NCBI GenBank assembly: GCA_030272585.1
Contig: BSYQ01000014.1
Span: 868,001-932,000, forward strand
From: Bryopsis sp. KO-2023
Taxonomy: Eukaryota; Chlorophyta; Ulvophyceae; Bryopsidales; Bryopsidaceae
Direction: 5' to 3'
DNA length: 64,000 nucleotides
In this document: positions 1 through 12,500 of the stretch, in pieces
Position numbering within the stretch: position 1 is the first letter of the stretch
How the letters are laid out: each line of letters starts with the position of its first letter
Notes under the pieces: generated by a model
The model's input: only the letters and a program-made list of their open reading frames with translations
What the model was told of the DNA's origin: nothing
The model's database searches: none
Program-made: the position numbers and the translations under genes

Positions 1-122
1 GGACCAGCGTTATTCTTTTTTAATTATAGTTTTCCGGTGGTTTTTCCTTCTTGCCCTAATTCACTGTTTAAAAATCATACCTCAAAAAAAATCAAAGAAA
101 AAAAAAACAATTGACCGGGTAC

Positions 123-1826
123 CTCAGTGTAAAGAAGATACAGAGCAGCTCCAATTTCCAGAGGTATTATCCATAAATCATTGGCGCTGAGGAATAAATT
201 GACGATTCGGCCGACATCCACCGTGAGAATTGTGTGGGTGTTTTCCCCCAGAACTCCTTTTTGAGCTGCCAGACATGTTCTATAAATAGATTTCACGATC
301 GACGAATGCAATTCAGCCCCAACGAATCCCTAAACAAGAAACACAGTTCGAAATTAATTAACAAAAGGACATTTTTCCAAGGGGTGGAGTTATTTATTAT
401 TATTTTTTTTCATCGGGACTGGTGTTGAAATCGTATCATTGTGAAATAATAATATGGGCGAATTTTTGAGAAGAAAGCAAAAACATGTGCCTTTTTTTTT
501 ATTTATTTTTTTCCTGGATCGGCTGAGAATTCCTGACCTTCAACATGGCGAAACGAGAATTCACCACCGCCTTCACGGTACAACAAATTCCGACTCCAAT
601 TGCAACATTAAAACAATGATGTTGAATTTCCCCTTTTCCTTCTTCTTTCCCCAGCCAACCCACCAGTTCTCGAAGCAGCAATGTAGTCAAGAAACTCAAA
701 ATAGAGTTCGCACACTGAGAAAAAAATGAATAAAAAACAAATAAGTAAATACGAATTACACACACAACACACATGTACGTAGATAGATAAAACATCATCA
801 ACTTCAAATTACAGAAGAAAAAAAAGCTGAAAAAAATGGGAAAAAAAAAACGCTGGAGGAGTTGATACATTTGTTTTTCAGTGAGAGTCTTGAGAACGTT
901 GAATTGATTTTGTTTTAAAAAAAAAACTATTTGACACAATTTAATTTCACTCCAGAAACTGGAATATGGAAATCGGGGAGTATATTTATGCACCCATCCA
1001 TCAACCCACCACATATGCAGGACTTGAAAAAAATAAAAATAATGAGGAAGTAGAGTTCAGGTTTTTTTTTCTGCTGCTATTTCTATTTTGTGGTTCTGAT
1101 TATGAAAAAAGTACAGCATTTGCTCAGTTGAACTGAATGGCAATATTTCTGGACATTTTTTTATAGTTTTTTTGATACATAAATAAAGTATGAAAAATAT
1201 ATTTTACTTGTTTTTCATTTATGCATTTGTGCCCTGCCTTTCCTTTTCTGAAATTGTTGTTACGAGCAACTCTGCTGCAGAATTCTGAGAAAAAAACAAT
1301 ACCCAGAAATTTCTGATCAACACACCGATTCCCCCTCCCCCTCCCCCCCCCCCAAAAAAAAACTAAAAATAAAAAATAAAGGAATCGAAAAACAAAGAGA
1401 AACCATTCTTGCAAAGTTTTTCTTTCGATACATAATTTTACATTAAAAAAAAAATCTCCACAACACCACATTTACCTGTAAGCACCCCAATCCAACGAAA
1501 TCCCAACCAAAGGCTTTCCAAACTCCTCTGATCAAAGCGAACCTTCCCCCCCCCTCTACCCATTGAGCTGTTCGATGCTCATTTCCGATCGGCGAATTTT
1601 TGGGGTCCCCGTTTCTAAAATCCAATTCTCTGGAAGAATCGTTTCTGAACTCCAGTTCTCTGGAAGAATCGTTTCTAAAATCCAATTCTCTGGAAGAATC
1701 GATAAGCAGGGGAAGCGTTTCCACACCGAGCCTCCGTCCAGACTCGCTAGAACGAATCAAGGGGTCGATTTCGCTGTACAGAATCCAACCAAACATTTTT
1801 TTTTTTCGGATTTGAGGTCGATGCAT
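123..1826 (-). CDS. ABC transporter subfamily C (MRP-type), N-terminal exons only
   Basis: Three exons are visible: 1826-1476, 714-538 and 329-123, all phase 0. The gene runs off the left edge. Exon 1 encodes the region before the first transmembrane domain and ends with the residues ALIRGVWKAFGW, which match the 'xLxxAxxKAFGW' segment preceding TM domain 1 of ABCC exporters. Exon 2 supplies a hydrophobic helix (SILSFLTTLLLRELVGWL). Exon 3 has the signature order of this family: an IYRTCLxxxxxG stretch, then LTVDVGRIVNLF, then the LWIIPLEIGAALYLLYTE helix. ABCC proteins export organic anions and conjugates across plasma or vacuolar membranes; the substrate cannot be inferred here. The ATG at 1826 is the first in-frame Met and has no good upstream splice acceptor, so it is the likely start, but a further 5' exon is possible. 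The linker contains a 3 x 30 bp repeat. Nucleotide-binding domains lie outside the window. Confidence 0.8.
1611..1700 (-). repeat. 3 x 30-bp tandem repeat inside ABCC exon 1
   Basis: Three consecutive 30-bp units (1611-1640, 1641-1670, 1671-1700) differ by only a few bases. In the transporter frame they encode three near-identical decapeptides of the type SSRELDFRND. The unit is ten codons long, so copy-number change keeps the frame. Confidence 0.9.
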
Positions 1827-3722
1827 GCGGGGAGAAGTGAAGGTGAGACGATATACAAGCGGAAACAGGAGCTTTTAGGGTGGATGATTTTTGCTCGAAT
1901 TTTATGGTTGTGCTGTGAAGAGTAGCAGAGAGATGTGCTATTTCCACACATTAACCCAATGAATTTTGACTCTGGTGTCTGCACTGTTCATCCCAATGGA
2001 AAAAAATAACACCACAAAAAAATGTGTGAAGGGTTCAATCCCCCCCCCCCAAAAAAAAAAAAAAAAAAAGACTGAAAAAAATAAAAATGGTCCCTGAATA
2101 GAGGTGGAGATAAGAACCCTGTAGCTGCAAGAGTCAAGATTGATACACACAAAAAAGACGCAGAAAACAGAATCCCAAATCAGTACATCAGCAATTTACA
2201 CAGAATTGCTTCCCCCCCCCCCCCCTAGGTCAGCAATTCAATACATTTGGTCTAGGATTCTTGAACAAGCCCATCCACAAATTCTTGATTCCAGTCTCCT
2301 TCTCACTGTTTTTCTTTTTCTTTTTCTTTTTTCAAAAAGCTTTTTGCTTCCCTTTTTTCCCCCCTCTGGTTCTTCTCTGGAATCCCTGTTTTCTCTGAAA
2401 ATTAAAACAGAAAAAAAAAACGATGCATTTTATCCGAAACACATCGAAACTTAATATACACAGAAGGAATTCCACGTAATGCTACATACAAACAAGAACA
2501 AAAAAAAATGTATCGATAAAAGAAAAAAAAAGGCTGATATATACATGAAAAATAAAAGCCTCGCTAAAATCAGGAACCCCAACAGCCCATTAAATCTCTC
2601 GACAGAGATACTGACGCACAAATCTGGAAAATTAAAAAAAAAATCAAAAAGACCAATTATGAAATAGCTACTGGATCCTCCTTTTTTTTTTCTTCTACAT
2701 ATTTTTTGTTGATTTTTTCTTTAGTTCTGCGATTAATTTGTACACACATTCTTTCCTCTTAATTTTTTTTTTCATCTTTTTTTTTCATCTCTGAACCCTT
2801 CATAGAAAATTGTATTTTTTTTCCTCCACGAATATTTGGGATCTTCTCAGAGAAAAGCTCCTGTTTGTTTTTTCTTTCTGTGCTCTCTTGCTTTTTTTTT
2901 TTTCAACTCCCACTTTTCCATTTCAAGTTTTTTCTTTCCCTTGAAAACAAAAAAACACAAAATGATCGATCCATAAAATTTCCCCATGAAAGAAAACCCA
3001 CACACTTTTAACTTCCATCCCTGTCCTCCTCATTATTATTATACCCTACTACCTCAAATCAACGATAAATTCGAAAAGGAAAAAAACACAAAAAGAACAA
3101 AAAACAACCATTCAATAATCTGAGATCCAAAATAAAATCACCCCTTCCCCCCCCCCTCCCTGAGCAAAGTTAAAAGAAGGGAATAACCACCCTCAAAAAC
3201 ATGACCAAACACAGTTCTGTTACGAAATTCCTGTTTCTTTTTTCCCCCCTCAAATTTACCCCCCTCCCCTTTCAACCCAGCCCCAAAATCTTCTCTTTTC
3301 ATACAGTGCCTGACATTGCTCCATTAACCACAATCCATTTTTTTCTTCGTCCGTTTCTGCTTCCTGAGGTCAAAAGTTCCTGACACAGACTGACAGAAAA
3401 TGACATTCTGTGTGCATCTCTTCCCTCCCCCCCCCCCCCCTCCTCTTCTCAAAAAAAAAACCGAAAAAAACCGAAAAAAAAAACAAAAAAAACATGGGAA
3501 GAAAGAGAAAGACGGAGATCAACACTCCTCCGGATTCGTATCATTTTTCTCTTCTCTCTCTCTCTCTCTTTTTTTTTCAACCTGTAGGAACAGGCAGAAA
3601 AAAAAAATTGCACAGTGCTTCACGTCACCAGAAGCACTGCTGTTTATTCCCCTGATTTCTTTTCCTTTTCCTTCTTCTTTTCTGTCTTTTTTTTTATCGG
3701 GGCGGGAGTGTTTGGAGGGGTC
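1827..3722. other. Intergenic spacer between ABCC and the beta-amylase-like gene
   Basis: This stretch is AT-rich with long A, T and C homopolymers and short microsatellites. It must hold the promoter of the ABCC gene and the 3' UTR of the beta-amylase-like gene, both on the minus strand. I see no coding exon in it. The short open frames are low-complexity Lys- or Phe/Ser-rich translations of homopolymers. Confidence 0.6.
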
Positions 3723-6700
3723 CTAGGTGACGCAAAAGGGCTCCCTGCAAAAATCCTCCGACAGGGAGAGCGACGAAGGACATCTGTTGAAGGAGCCCTC
3801 GCCGTCCGATTCGTCCCAATCGGTGCTGCACTTGCCGTTCACCTCCAACAGGAAACTCCGGAATTCGTCCCAAAACGTCGGATGCAACGCTTCATCGCAT
3901 AAATAATTAATCATCAACGAAGAAATCTGCCCCAAGGAAACACACACACACACACAAAAAATAACAAGATGGCATCAGTCCAATTTCCTTCCTCAACCGA
4001 CAAAAATCACCACCAACGAGAAAGCTCGATTCAATTTTTCTTTTTGGAACAATCCAGAAATCAGCAAGCTATGAGAAAGCTCAATCCAACTTGATTTTTC
4101 TTTTTGTTCAAAAAAAACCCAAAATCAGCAAGCTACGAGAAAGTTCAATTCAACTTGATTTTTCTTTTTGCTCAAAATAACCCATAACACACCTGAGGCA
4201 GCGAAATGCTGCCGCAGGAATCTTCCTCGAACATCAGTTTCCGGATCCTATCCCAGGAGGCCTTCTCGTCCATGACAGTCAAATTCTGAATCGTGAAGGG
4301 CACCCTGAAAGCGGCAGCACAGGCACGCAGGTGTGCCAGGGTGGCTTCTGGATTGGAATCAAAATTTTCTGGCTGGGATGCGTTGCTGAGTTCCCCACCA
4401 CTCACATGAATGGACACCCCCATCTCAGAAAGCATCGACAGAATGGGGACGTAGCCGTCCCGATCGGTGGTGTGGTAAATGCCAGCGGTCAGCTCGGGCT
4501 GCGGGAAGGAAAAAAAATTACATATATATAGATAGATGTATATCAATTGATGGGTTTAAATATTCATAAATATAAACCCATCAATTTTACTTACTTATTT
4601 ATTTATTTACTTATTTATTTCTTTATTTCTTTATTATTATTATTATTTTTTTTTTTGGGGGGGGGAGTCGAACGAGCTTGAAGGTTGTCCTTGAGGGTTT
4701 GGGAAGGAACCCCACACTTCGGAAATACAAGGTTATGAAAACTAGGGAACATATTAAAGACTATTGGAGGGGCTGGCTTCATGATTTTTAGAGTGACGGG
4801 CTAATAACGCTCATTTGCAAGCTTCCAGCTTTGATAAAAATATCTTTGAGAAAAAAACTATATTAAAAAAAAAAAAGGAAATTTTGAGTAGAGTTTTTGA
4901 GGTGGGTGGTTTTGTACAGTGATTGAATGTGCTTATTATACGTGTTTTTTGTTGTTGTGGATTACCGGATGGGAGGGCTGGTTCTGCCACCAGTGAATCA
5001 TCGGAATCTTTGCTCCAACGGTCACATGGTGGTGCGAAAAAAGGCGGACGGCCGAATCTAGCACCAAATGCCCATGCCGTAACAGTTGGGAGGCATACCA
5101 CTGAAGGGACAAAAACAAAATTCACACACACGCACACAAAAGCTTTTTGTAACAATCATTCCTCACAGCCAAACACTTTCAGGAAAAACAGGCCAACCTG
5201 TTTAAGAAAACCCTCCAAGAAAAAGGGTGTGTTTTTTCTTTTTCTTTTTTTTTTTTTTTGGGGGGGGGGGGGTAATGGACGGGGGCTAACATAAATCCTG
5301 GTGTGTCATGGGATCGATTGTGGGCTTTTGGTGCCAGTCTGGCATACCTGCAGGAAGAATTTCCCATAGGGTGATTTCCATCCTCCCTCTGCATTGAAAA
5401 AACTGGACTCCTCCGGTTCGCTTGTGTAGTCGCCAGCATCCAAGGGGCCCCCCTGGACTCCCCAGTCCCAATGCCCGCTCCTTTCTGCACATGCTTTTAA
5501 TGTCGATTGCATATAACAATCGTAACTCTGTAATGAAATAAAATAAAATAAGTTAATGTACTGTACACTAAAATGCTTAGTTGCATGCAAATGAGTTTTT
5601 TTTTCTTCTAAATCCGTTCTTTACTTCTACTTGATTCTAGTGTTGCTCTACTACACTTTACTTTTTTTTTTACTTTTTTTTTTGGGGGGGGGGTCAGGGT
5701 TTGAAAATATTTTCGGGGATGCATGTGATGTTCCCACGACGTACGGTCTCTGGATCCGAACAATCCCCAAATCCAAACAGTGATTTTCCTTATTTTCCTT
5801 TTCCTTATTTTTATTTTCTTTCCTTGTTTAAGACAGAAGCTGAAAAATTAAAGAACAGAGGGCCGCTCTTTGAACCTACTTGGAATTCCCCAATTCCAGG
5901 ACAGCGCCATCGGGCATCTTTCGGGTGTGACGGATATTTCAATTCACCATCAGGGCCCAATCCTGCAGACACCATAATATACTTTTTTCACTGTAAAAAA
6001 TATCCAACTTTCAAAGGGCAATGACCAAATAATCTCATTCCATCCATCAGGTCTTTTCACATGCGACTCAAATATATATATATAATATTGTAAACAAAAT
6101 AATCTATACATAATATAGTTTCAAGTCCCCACAAAAAAGGGGAGGGGGGAAAGGTTTCCCCAAACTCTCAAAAGCAAGATTCTTTTTTTTGACACGCAAC
6201 CTTACCAACGACGACCTCCGTAATGCAAGAGCCCATTATGTTGCTGAATTCGTTCAAAAAAGAGGCCATGAAATCCGCATATACACCGACGCCAGTTCTA
6301 CCTCTTAGAGCAGGGACTGCAGCATGACATCAAAACCAACGAAACCGTGAATCCATGCGTCCGTATCCAAAGTTCAAAAACCATCCAGATTTGAATTTTT
6401 TTAAAGATTTTTTCTTTTGATTTGACTTGATTTGAATTTTCCAGCGCAGGAAATATCGATATCCAAAGCCAACATAAAAAGAAAGAGAAAAATAAACACA
6501 TACAAACCAGATATCAAAAGAGGAAAAAAAAACAAACAAAAGAAACCTGTGAGCACCAGAATGCTTACCACAATCGACCCCCAATGACAGACAATCTCGA
6601 TAAACTTCCCCAGTTTTATCGGTGAAGAACACGTTTGGATTGGCGATGCCTTCTTCTAACACCCAACTCGGGAGCGAGATTTTCCCATTGCCATGGAAAC

Positions 6701-7872
6701 ACAAAATAGCCTGAAAGGTTCCCCATAAAAACATAAAATTTACAAGAACATCAGAAACCAAAATAAAAAAGAGTCGACAGGGGGAGCCGATTTGGCTTTT
6801 CCACACAACCAGAGACACTACTTTCTTTCAGGAGAATTTTCTTTAAAATCTTTTCTTAATTCTTTAAATAACGATGTTTCCTCTTTTCCAATCCGGGGTT
6901 TTATTGTTTATCTTTAACATCCAGTATTTGATATCGCAAGGCTTTCAAAATTTAGAAACGTATTTAGAAAAATTATGACAGAAACACATTAAAACCTATG
7001 TTTTCAAGACATTTTAAGATTTTTGTTCCTCTCTTCATAGTCCACTTTTGGATATCAATTATTTTTCATATCAATTATTTTTCACTCCTCACCTCAATAC
7101 TGCATAGTATTATGTGAGTTGCAAGAAGAATTGGCAAAAATATATGCAGGTGTGTCCAGATAAAAATCGAAAATTGAATGTCAAAACACTAACAGTGTGT
7201 TACTGTGCCCCCCCCCAAAAAATAAATATAAATAAGTAAATAAATTGTGCAAATTATCAGTGTCAACAGATGAGTTGATGCTAATTTCACCTTAATTTCG
7301 AAGCCAAAATCTTTAATTAATCGAAATGGAGTTCGATAGGTGTCCCATTCGTAAACCCCTGGAGCGTTGTTTTCGACGACACCCCACCAAACATTAATGG
7401 CGATGCTGGTCACGCCGCACCCCCGTAATGATTTTAACCCCCTTTTTAATGTCTGCAAACAGAAATCAAACCATTTCTGAAGAAACAATTAAAGAAAGAG
7501 AACAACAGTTTTTTTTTCAACAGACAAATCAAGACTTTTAAAACCCTCTACCTTTCATCTACAAAATCCCTGAGCAACATTTTTTTTGTGAACAGTGTTA
7601 ACCTTTTTTGCGTGTGAATTTTTTTTGGGGGGATGGCTTCAGACAGTAAAAAAAATAAAAATATTTCCAAACTTTTTCTTACCGGGACCTTTCAAATTTT
7701 AAAGGATTGTGGAAGATTCTTTTTACTAAACATATGAAAATAATTTTTTTTGGGGATGCCTAATTACAGACAATAAAAATTTTGAGCAGGTAACTTACCA
7801 ATGGATCCTCCAGCACATTCAATTGTGTGATAACATTTGAGTCCAACATGACAGACACAGGACCCAAAGGCA
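3723..7872 (-). CDS. Beta-amylase-like protein (glycoside hydrolase 14), 5' end unresolved
   Basis: Nine exons in consistent phase: 7872-7799, 7452-7291, 6710-6569, 6301-6206, 5962-5880, 5527-5348, 5100-4966, 4498-4193, 3926-3723 (stop). Family landmarks in order: a [10 protein letters not shown] strand, [17 protein letters not shown] (conserved substrate-site WWG), [25 protein letters not shown] (catalytic acid Glu), [21 protein letters not shown], and PELTAGIY followed by a GGELSN segment where the catalytic base Glu is expected. GH14 enzymes release maltose from starch. The flexible lid, normally CGGNVGDxxxIPLPxW, is contracted to [13 protein letters not shown], so its catalytic Asp is missing. 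This resembles non-catalytic, regulatory plant BAM paralogues. The N-terminal exon with a possible transit peptide lies above 7872. A basic frame with a good donor near 8160 is a candidate, but its phase does not fit, so I leave the start open. Confidence 0.88.
4018..4186. repeat. Three-copy degenerate tandem repeat in a beta-amylase intron
   Basis: The last intron (3927-4192) is largely made of three copies of a roughly 55-64 bp unit beginning GAGAAAGCTC (4018, 4073, 4135) and containing a TTGATTTTTCTTTTTG block and an ATCAGCAAGCTA block. Unit length varies mainly in the A/T homopolymers. Confidence 0.8.
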
Positions 7873-8049
7873 CTGCATCCGAAGAGCAACAATTCTATTG
7901 AAAAACAACACAGGCACACCCTTTTTTTTTCTTCTTAAGAACAAAAATAAAATAATAAATAACCAATCAGAGAGAATAGATTACATATAGTCGCCCCCAA
8001 CATAAAGCAAAAGACCCACACACTTGTTCTTTCAACGTTAGCTGGGGCG

Positions 8050-9560
8050 TTCTTCGAAAAAAAAAGAAGAGTGACGGTGGATTCACGTGTTACGTCACGT
8101 GAACTACCACGTGAATCCTTTGGTTTTTTTTCGTCAGGAAAAACGAACGAAACACTCACCGTGGCCAGTTTTTTCGCCCTCGCGGTGCGCGGCTTTCGTC
8201 GCGCAGGCGTCCGCTTTACTAAACACCGCCAACGTGGGAGATGCCCGACGTCAGGTCGAGAGGTCGAACCAAAATTCAAACGAAAATGCCTCCTTTTCCC
8301 CGGTACGAGACCCGGTCTCGAGTTTCCGAAAGCAAGCCTCGAAACACGCCAAGCTCCGCACCCCATTTTTTTCGCGCGCGTTGTTCGATTGCTTTTCGAT
8401 TTTTTTTTCCCCGTTCCTCGTCACGCAGCCGCCCCGGTGGATGGTGTCGCGAACGGAGTTCGAGCGTCGAAACAGAAACGAGGGAAATATAGCGACAGGG
8501 GCAACACTGAATCTGGTGTGGTTTGCTTTGCCTCCATTAACAGAGCTAGCTGCTGCTCCGTCTTCATTTGCTGGAATCCTCAGCAAAAAGAAAAAAAAAA
8601 CCTGTCACACTTGTATTATTATTAGGCATGTTTCAAACTTGTACGCTATCCGAGATTCGACGCTTCTTCGCCGCGTCGGATCAAAACCACACTTTATTCT
8701 TGTTTATGTCAGCGCAACCTTTGAAACATTACGTAATGTGCTGCGAGAACGCCCTTTTTTTTCTGAATTTCTGGTGGATTTCTGTTTCGTGCAACGCGCT
8801 TATTAGGTGTACCGCTGATTCGGAGGCCTTCGGAACAAAAGAATTGGTTTTGGAAAAAAAAAATAGTCAAGCGCGAGCGATTCACAAACCAACCAGCGAA
8901 CAGAACAACATGCGCGAAGGCCCAGAATTCACGGTTTATGCTTTATGTTTTTTTGTGTTTTTTTACAGCCTGCCGTCTGTCATACGACCCGCAGATCCAA
9001 GCGATCAGAATCCACCTCGTCACATCAAAAATCGAGAAAACATTACAGCAGGATTCGTTCCACACAAACAATTTGGAGGTTGGGGACTTGCTCGGTTACT
9101 CTCTCTGGCGCAAGTTGGTTTTACTGTCGTGTTCCGAGCGCGCCCCAACTGCGTTCCTCGGGGAAACCATGATGGGGGGAGGGCCCGCGGCATCAGGCGA
9201 GGATATCGCGCTGAGAATTCGATGTGGGACGTGCAACGTGACAATCAATGGTGCGCAACCCACCAGTCGACGGTTGCACTGGATTGCCTCCGTCGTGTAT
9301 GTGTTCGATCGGGTGGAACATCGGCGTTGGGCCTCCATGCGGAGGGGTGTTTTCCAGTTTGCTCGTTTTCTGGTTTTTCTGTCGTGTGTGCGTGACATGG
9401 CCAGCTTTGCTGTATCGACTGGGAAAGAGGTGGTTGCTTGGTTGGTGTTTTTTTTTGTTTTTTTCCAGGACGTCGGAATATATTCGGGCGTTTGTTTCGG
9501 GCCTTTCGTGAAGTGTGCGCTGTTTTGTTGGAATCGTTGTCGACGCAGTCTATTTTTTTC
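8050..9560. promoter_or_regulatory. CpG-rich shared promoter region of beta-amylase-like and SBNO genes
   Basis: CpG dinucleotides are frequent here and scarce in flanking introns and spacers. The block lies between the 5' end of the minus-strand beta-amylase-like gene and the plus-strand SBNO gene and contains SBNO exon 1 (9169-9250). Open frames across it on both strands look like random translations of GC-rich DNA. It probably holds both transcription start regions, the SBNO 5' UTR and the unlocated beta-amylase first exon. Confidence 0.55.
8079..8118. promoter_or_regulatory. Cluster of three CACGTG (G-box) motifs in an inverted repeat
   Basis: CACGTG occurs at 8084-8089, 8096-8101 and 8108-8113. 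An ACGTCA core at 8092-8097 overlaps the second box. The outer boxes lie in an 11-bp inverted repeat (GGATTCACGTG at 8079-8089, CACGTGAATCC at 8108-8118). In plants and algae CACGTG is bound by bZIP and bHLH factors in light, circadian and stress control. The position between two divergent genes suggests a shared regulatory element; that role is inferred. Confidence 0.6.
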
Positions 9561-12500
9561 GTCTACTCATCTTTTCTTAAGAAACTGATAAGGCGGAAAG
9601 AATGCGCAACAACGCGGATATTGCGCCCAAACCAGAAATTGAAAAGGAACAATTTTTTTTTTTTTTTCTCTTTTCGTCTTTGCTCTTCCCCTCTCCCCCC
9701 CCCCAAAAAAAATAGAATAATTAATTTAAAAATATATGTATGAAAATGGCTAATAAATTAATTTATTTATTGAGTTTTCGAATCAGAAGTCACCGAGCCT
9801 GGATTTTTCTTCCTAAGTGTGCAAAAGCATCAAAATTTTAAGAGGATGATTTATGTTTTGAGTTTTTTTTGGGGGGGTTATTTCTGTAGTGGGATATAAT
9901 TTGGTGAGAATGCTGGCAAATGAGGGCTACTTCAAGTGCCCTGCTTGCCAAACGAGACAGAGTGTGAATCAAGATGCATTGAACGAGCATCTTAGAATGA
10001 GGGAAATGGAACAGCAGAATCAGGTGCTTGCTTGTCCGCCAGAAAAAATTGAAAAAAAATAAAAATAATTGAATATACTTTTGTCTATATTTATTTAGGT
10101 TTTGTTGTTGTGACACTCTGTTAAGATAGGCGTAGATGAACAATGCATCCACGAATATGTGTGATTTGACAGATAAAAATCCTGCTTTTTTTTACTGCAA
10201 GAAAGGCCTGATTCAGGAGCGATTTTGAAAGATTTGCATCTTTCCGAATTATTCAGTGACTCGTAGGCTGTCTCCATCATCTCTGTTTCGCTTTTTTTTT
10301 TTTTTTTTTTGCCGCGTGGAGATGGCAAAGTCCAAGCTTCTGTTTTTTTCAGATTCTGAATATCTTGTTTTTGAAATATGATATTTGGGCAAAACACACA
10401 GCTGTCATTCTTTCTGGATATATATATGTATATATTTTTGAACCCTAGTTTGTCTTGATCCAATTTTTTTTCCCCTCGATCAGTCTTTGCCTGCATTCTA
10501 AGGGGGGAAAAAATATTCAATCGAAAGTTCCATCAAGAATTGATTTTTTTTCCATCCCATATCCTCTTCTCAATCCTAGAATATGTAAATATGTATATAT
10601 GTATATATGTATATATACTTTTTCATCCCAGTGCTAATGATTTTTATTTTTTTTTGTTATGAAGATTCCGCAATTCCACCACCTGCACAACTATGCCAAT
10701 CCCAATGCTGGTGCAACTGCTAATGCCAATGTGCCAAGCACTTCCCAGCATGTTTCACCACCACCGCCACCGCCTGTCAATCCACCTCCACCCAGCACCG
10801 CCAACGGGGGCCTCGGAGATTTAAGTGCGTCACTGCAGGGATTCACTGATTTTTTTATTCAGAATTGAAAACAAATCAGAAATGAGAAAAGACGCTGAAA
10901 AGACACGGCGTTTTCGTTATTGCATGAAGTTAGAGTTATAAGTGTTTGGAACACCTGCTGTTTCAGCCAACGCGGACGGGAAATTTCCGCTTCGAGCGTT
11001 GTAATCAGAAAGTTAGTTCGACGGAGATTATGTTTCCACGCCTCGCCGCTAAGAAGACAAGAAAAAGCGAGCGTTACAGGAAGGCTCCCGCCGTTGCATC
11101 CGCAACTCGGAAGCGACGAACTCGAAAAAAGCGAAAAACTCGAAAAAAGCGACGTACTCGGAAGCGGCGTGCCTCGGGATGGAAGGCTTCCCTGACGTCT
11201 AAGCCGTGTTCGACGACGGTTACTGCAGCGCGTGCGTTAGTTGAGCCACGCTAACAGGGAAATCTGCTTGCATGTCGGACTTAATGCCGCGTGTCGTGAA
11301 AATCGCTTCCATGGGCTGTTGATCTATGCACAATGTCAGACCTGGCAACAAGAGGTCGGGGAGGGGGAGGATCCATGCACAGTTATTAAAAAAAATGTGT
11401 TAGGATGCCCCCCCCCCTCCTTTTTTTCGATCCACCCAAACACTGAGGACTTTATCCTCTGATTCCTCAGCCGATTATCCAGACTTGTACTGCAATTATC
11501 AGTTAATTGTCAATTGTGAAATATGAAACTTTTATTTGATTTATGTGGGTTGTATCACCTCTTCTCAAGCTTTTGGAGTGTTTCTTTTTCACGAATTCCT
11601 CAAATTTTTTCCATTTTTTTTTTTAGGGGTCGAAGGGCTGGGCAAGAGGAAGTTGCATCCGGATCTGACCAATCCAGACCCTATTTATCCAAAGAGGAAT
11701 CGGGGGTTGGATTCGGCCAGACCCTACAACATCCCTGGTCAGCCTGCTGGGATGGCTCCCCCTGCGGCGCAACCTCGACCCGTCAGTCATGGTACGATAA
11801 AAAAAAATGAAAAAAGAGAAAAAAACGAAAAAAGAGAGGGAGGGAGAAACAGTTGAATGGTCAAATCGGTCCCTTGGCGTTCAGCTTCTTGCACAATCCG
11901 CTATTTTTTTTTCAATTCAATTCCTTTTATTTCTTTCTTCTCCTGCTCTGTTTTTTGTTTTTGAGGGGGGGGATTGCTCAAACACTTGCTCACAAGTGTT
12001 TGATTTAAAAGGAAAACTGGAATCGATTCATTGCCAGTGTAGACTTATTTTGGTGGCGGTGTGATGTGATGTGTATTTCGCTATGTGTTGAGATTTTCAA
12101 GTTTGCTCCTTTTTTTTTTAATTCCTTTTCATCAGAGCCACAAAGTGAAGACGAGGAAGAGGATGATGATGTCGCTCGCGATGGAGGGGAGAAATTCCAG
12201 GTCGGGACCGAAGGAGAAAAAAAATCCATCTATATTTGCACACATTTGAAAATGAAACAAACAAAAAAAATCAGAAGAGTATGATTCAGAAAATGCTCAT
12301 CAGACAGTTCTGGTTAAAGAATAAATAAAAAAATTGGCACTGGGAGCATGGAGTGCCTTTGGTATACTCGTTTTAATTGGTTTTTTGGGGGGGGCGGTAA
12401 ATATAGGATTACAAGCCCTCCAAGCTACGGATTGGGGTTCCTCACTCGGATTCGGTGGTTGAATCGTCGTCTTTGGCGGCGGCTGAGCCGCCGGACATAG

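Noticed and set aside
499..1014. 171-aa minus-strand ORF as a separate gene
   Set aside because: Only its 538-714 part is coding, as an internal exon of the ABCC gene. The rest is intron rich in Phe codons from T runs.
8071..8806. Long overlapping open frames on both strands in the CpG-rich promoter region
   Set aside because: They follow from GC-rich, stop-poor DNA. No domain is recognisable, and the frames do not join neighbouring exons in phase.
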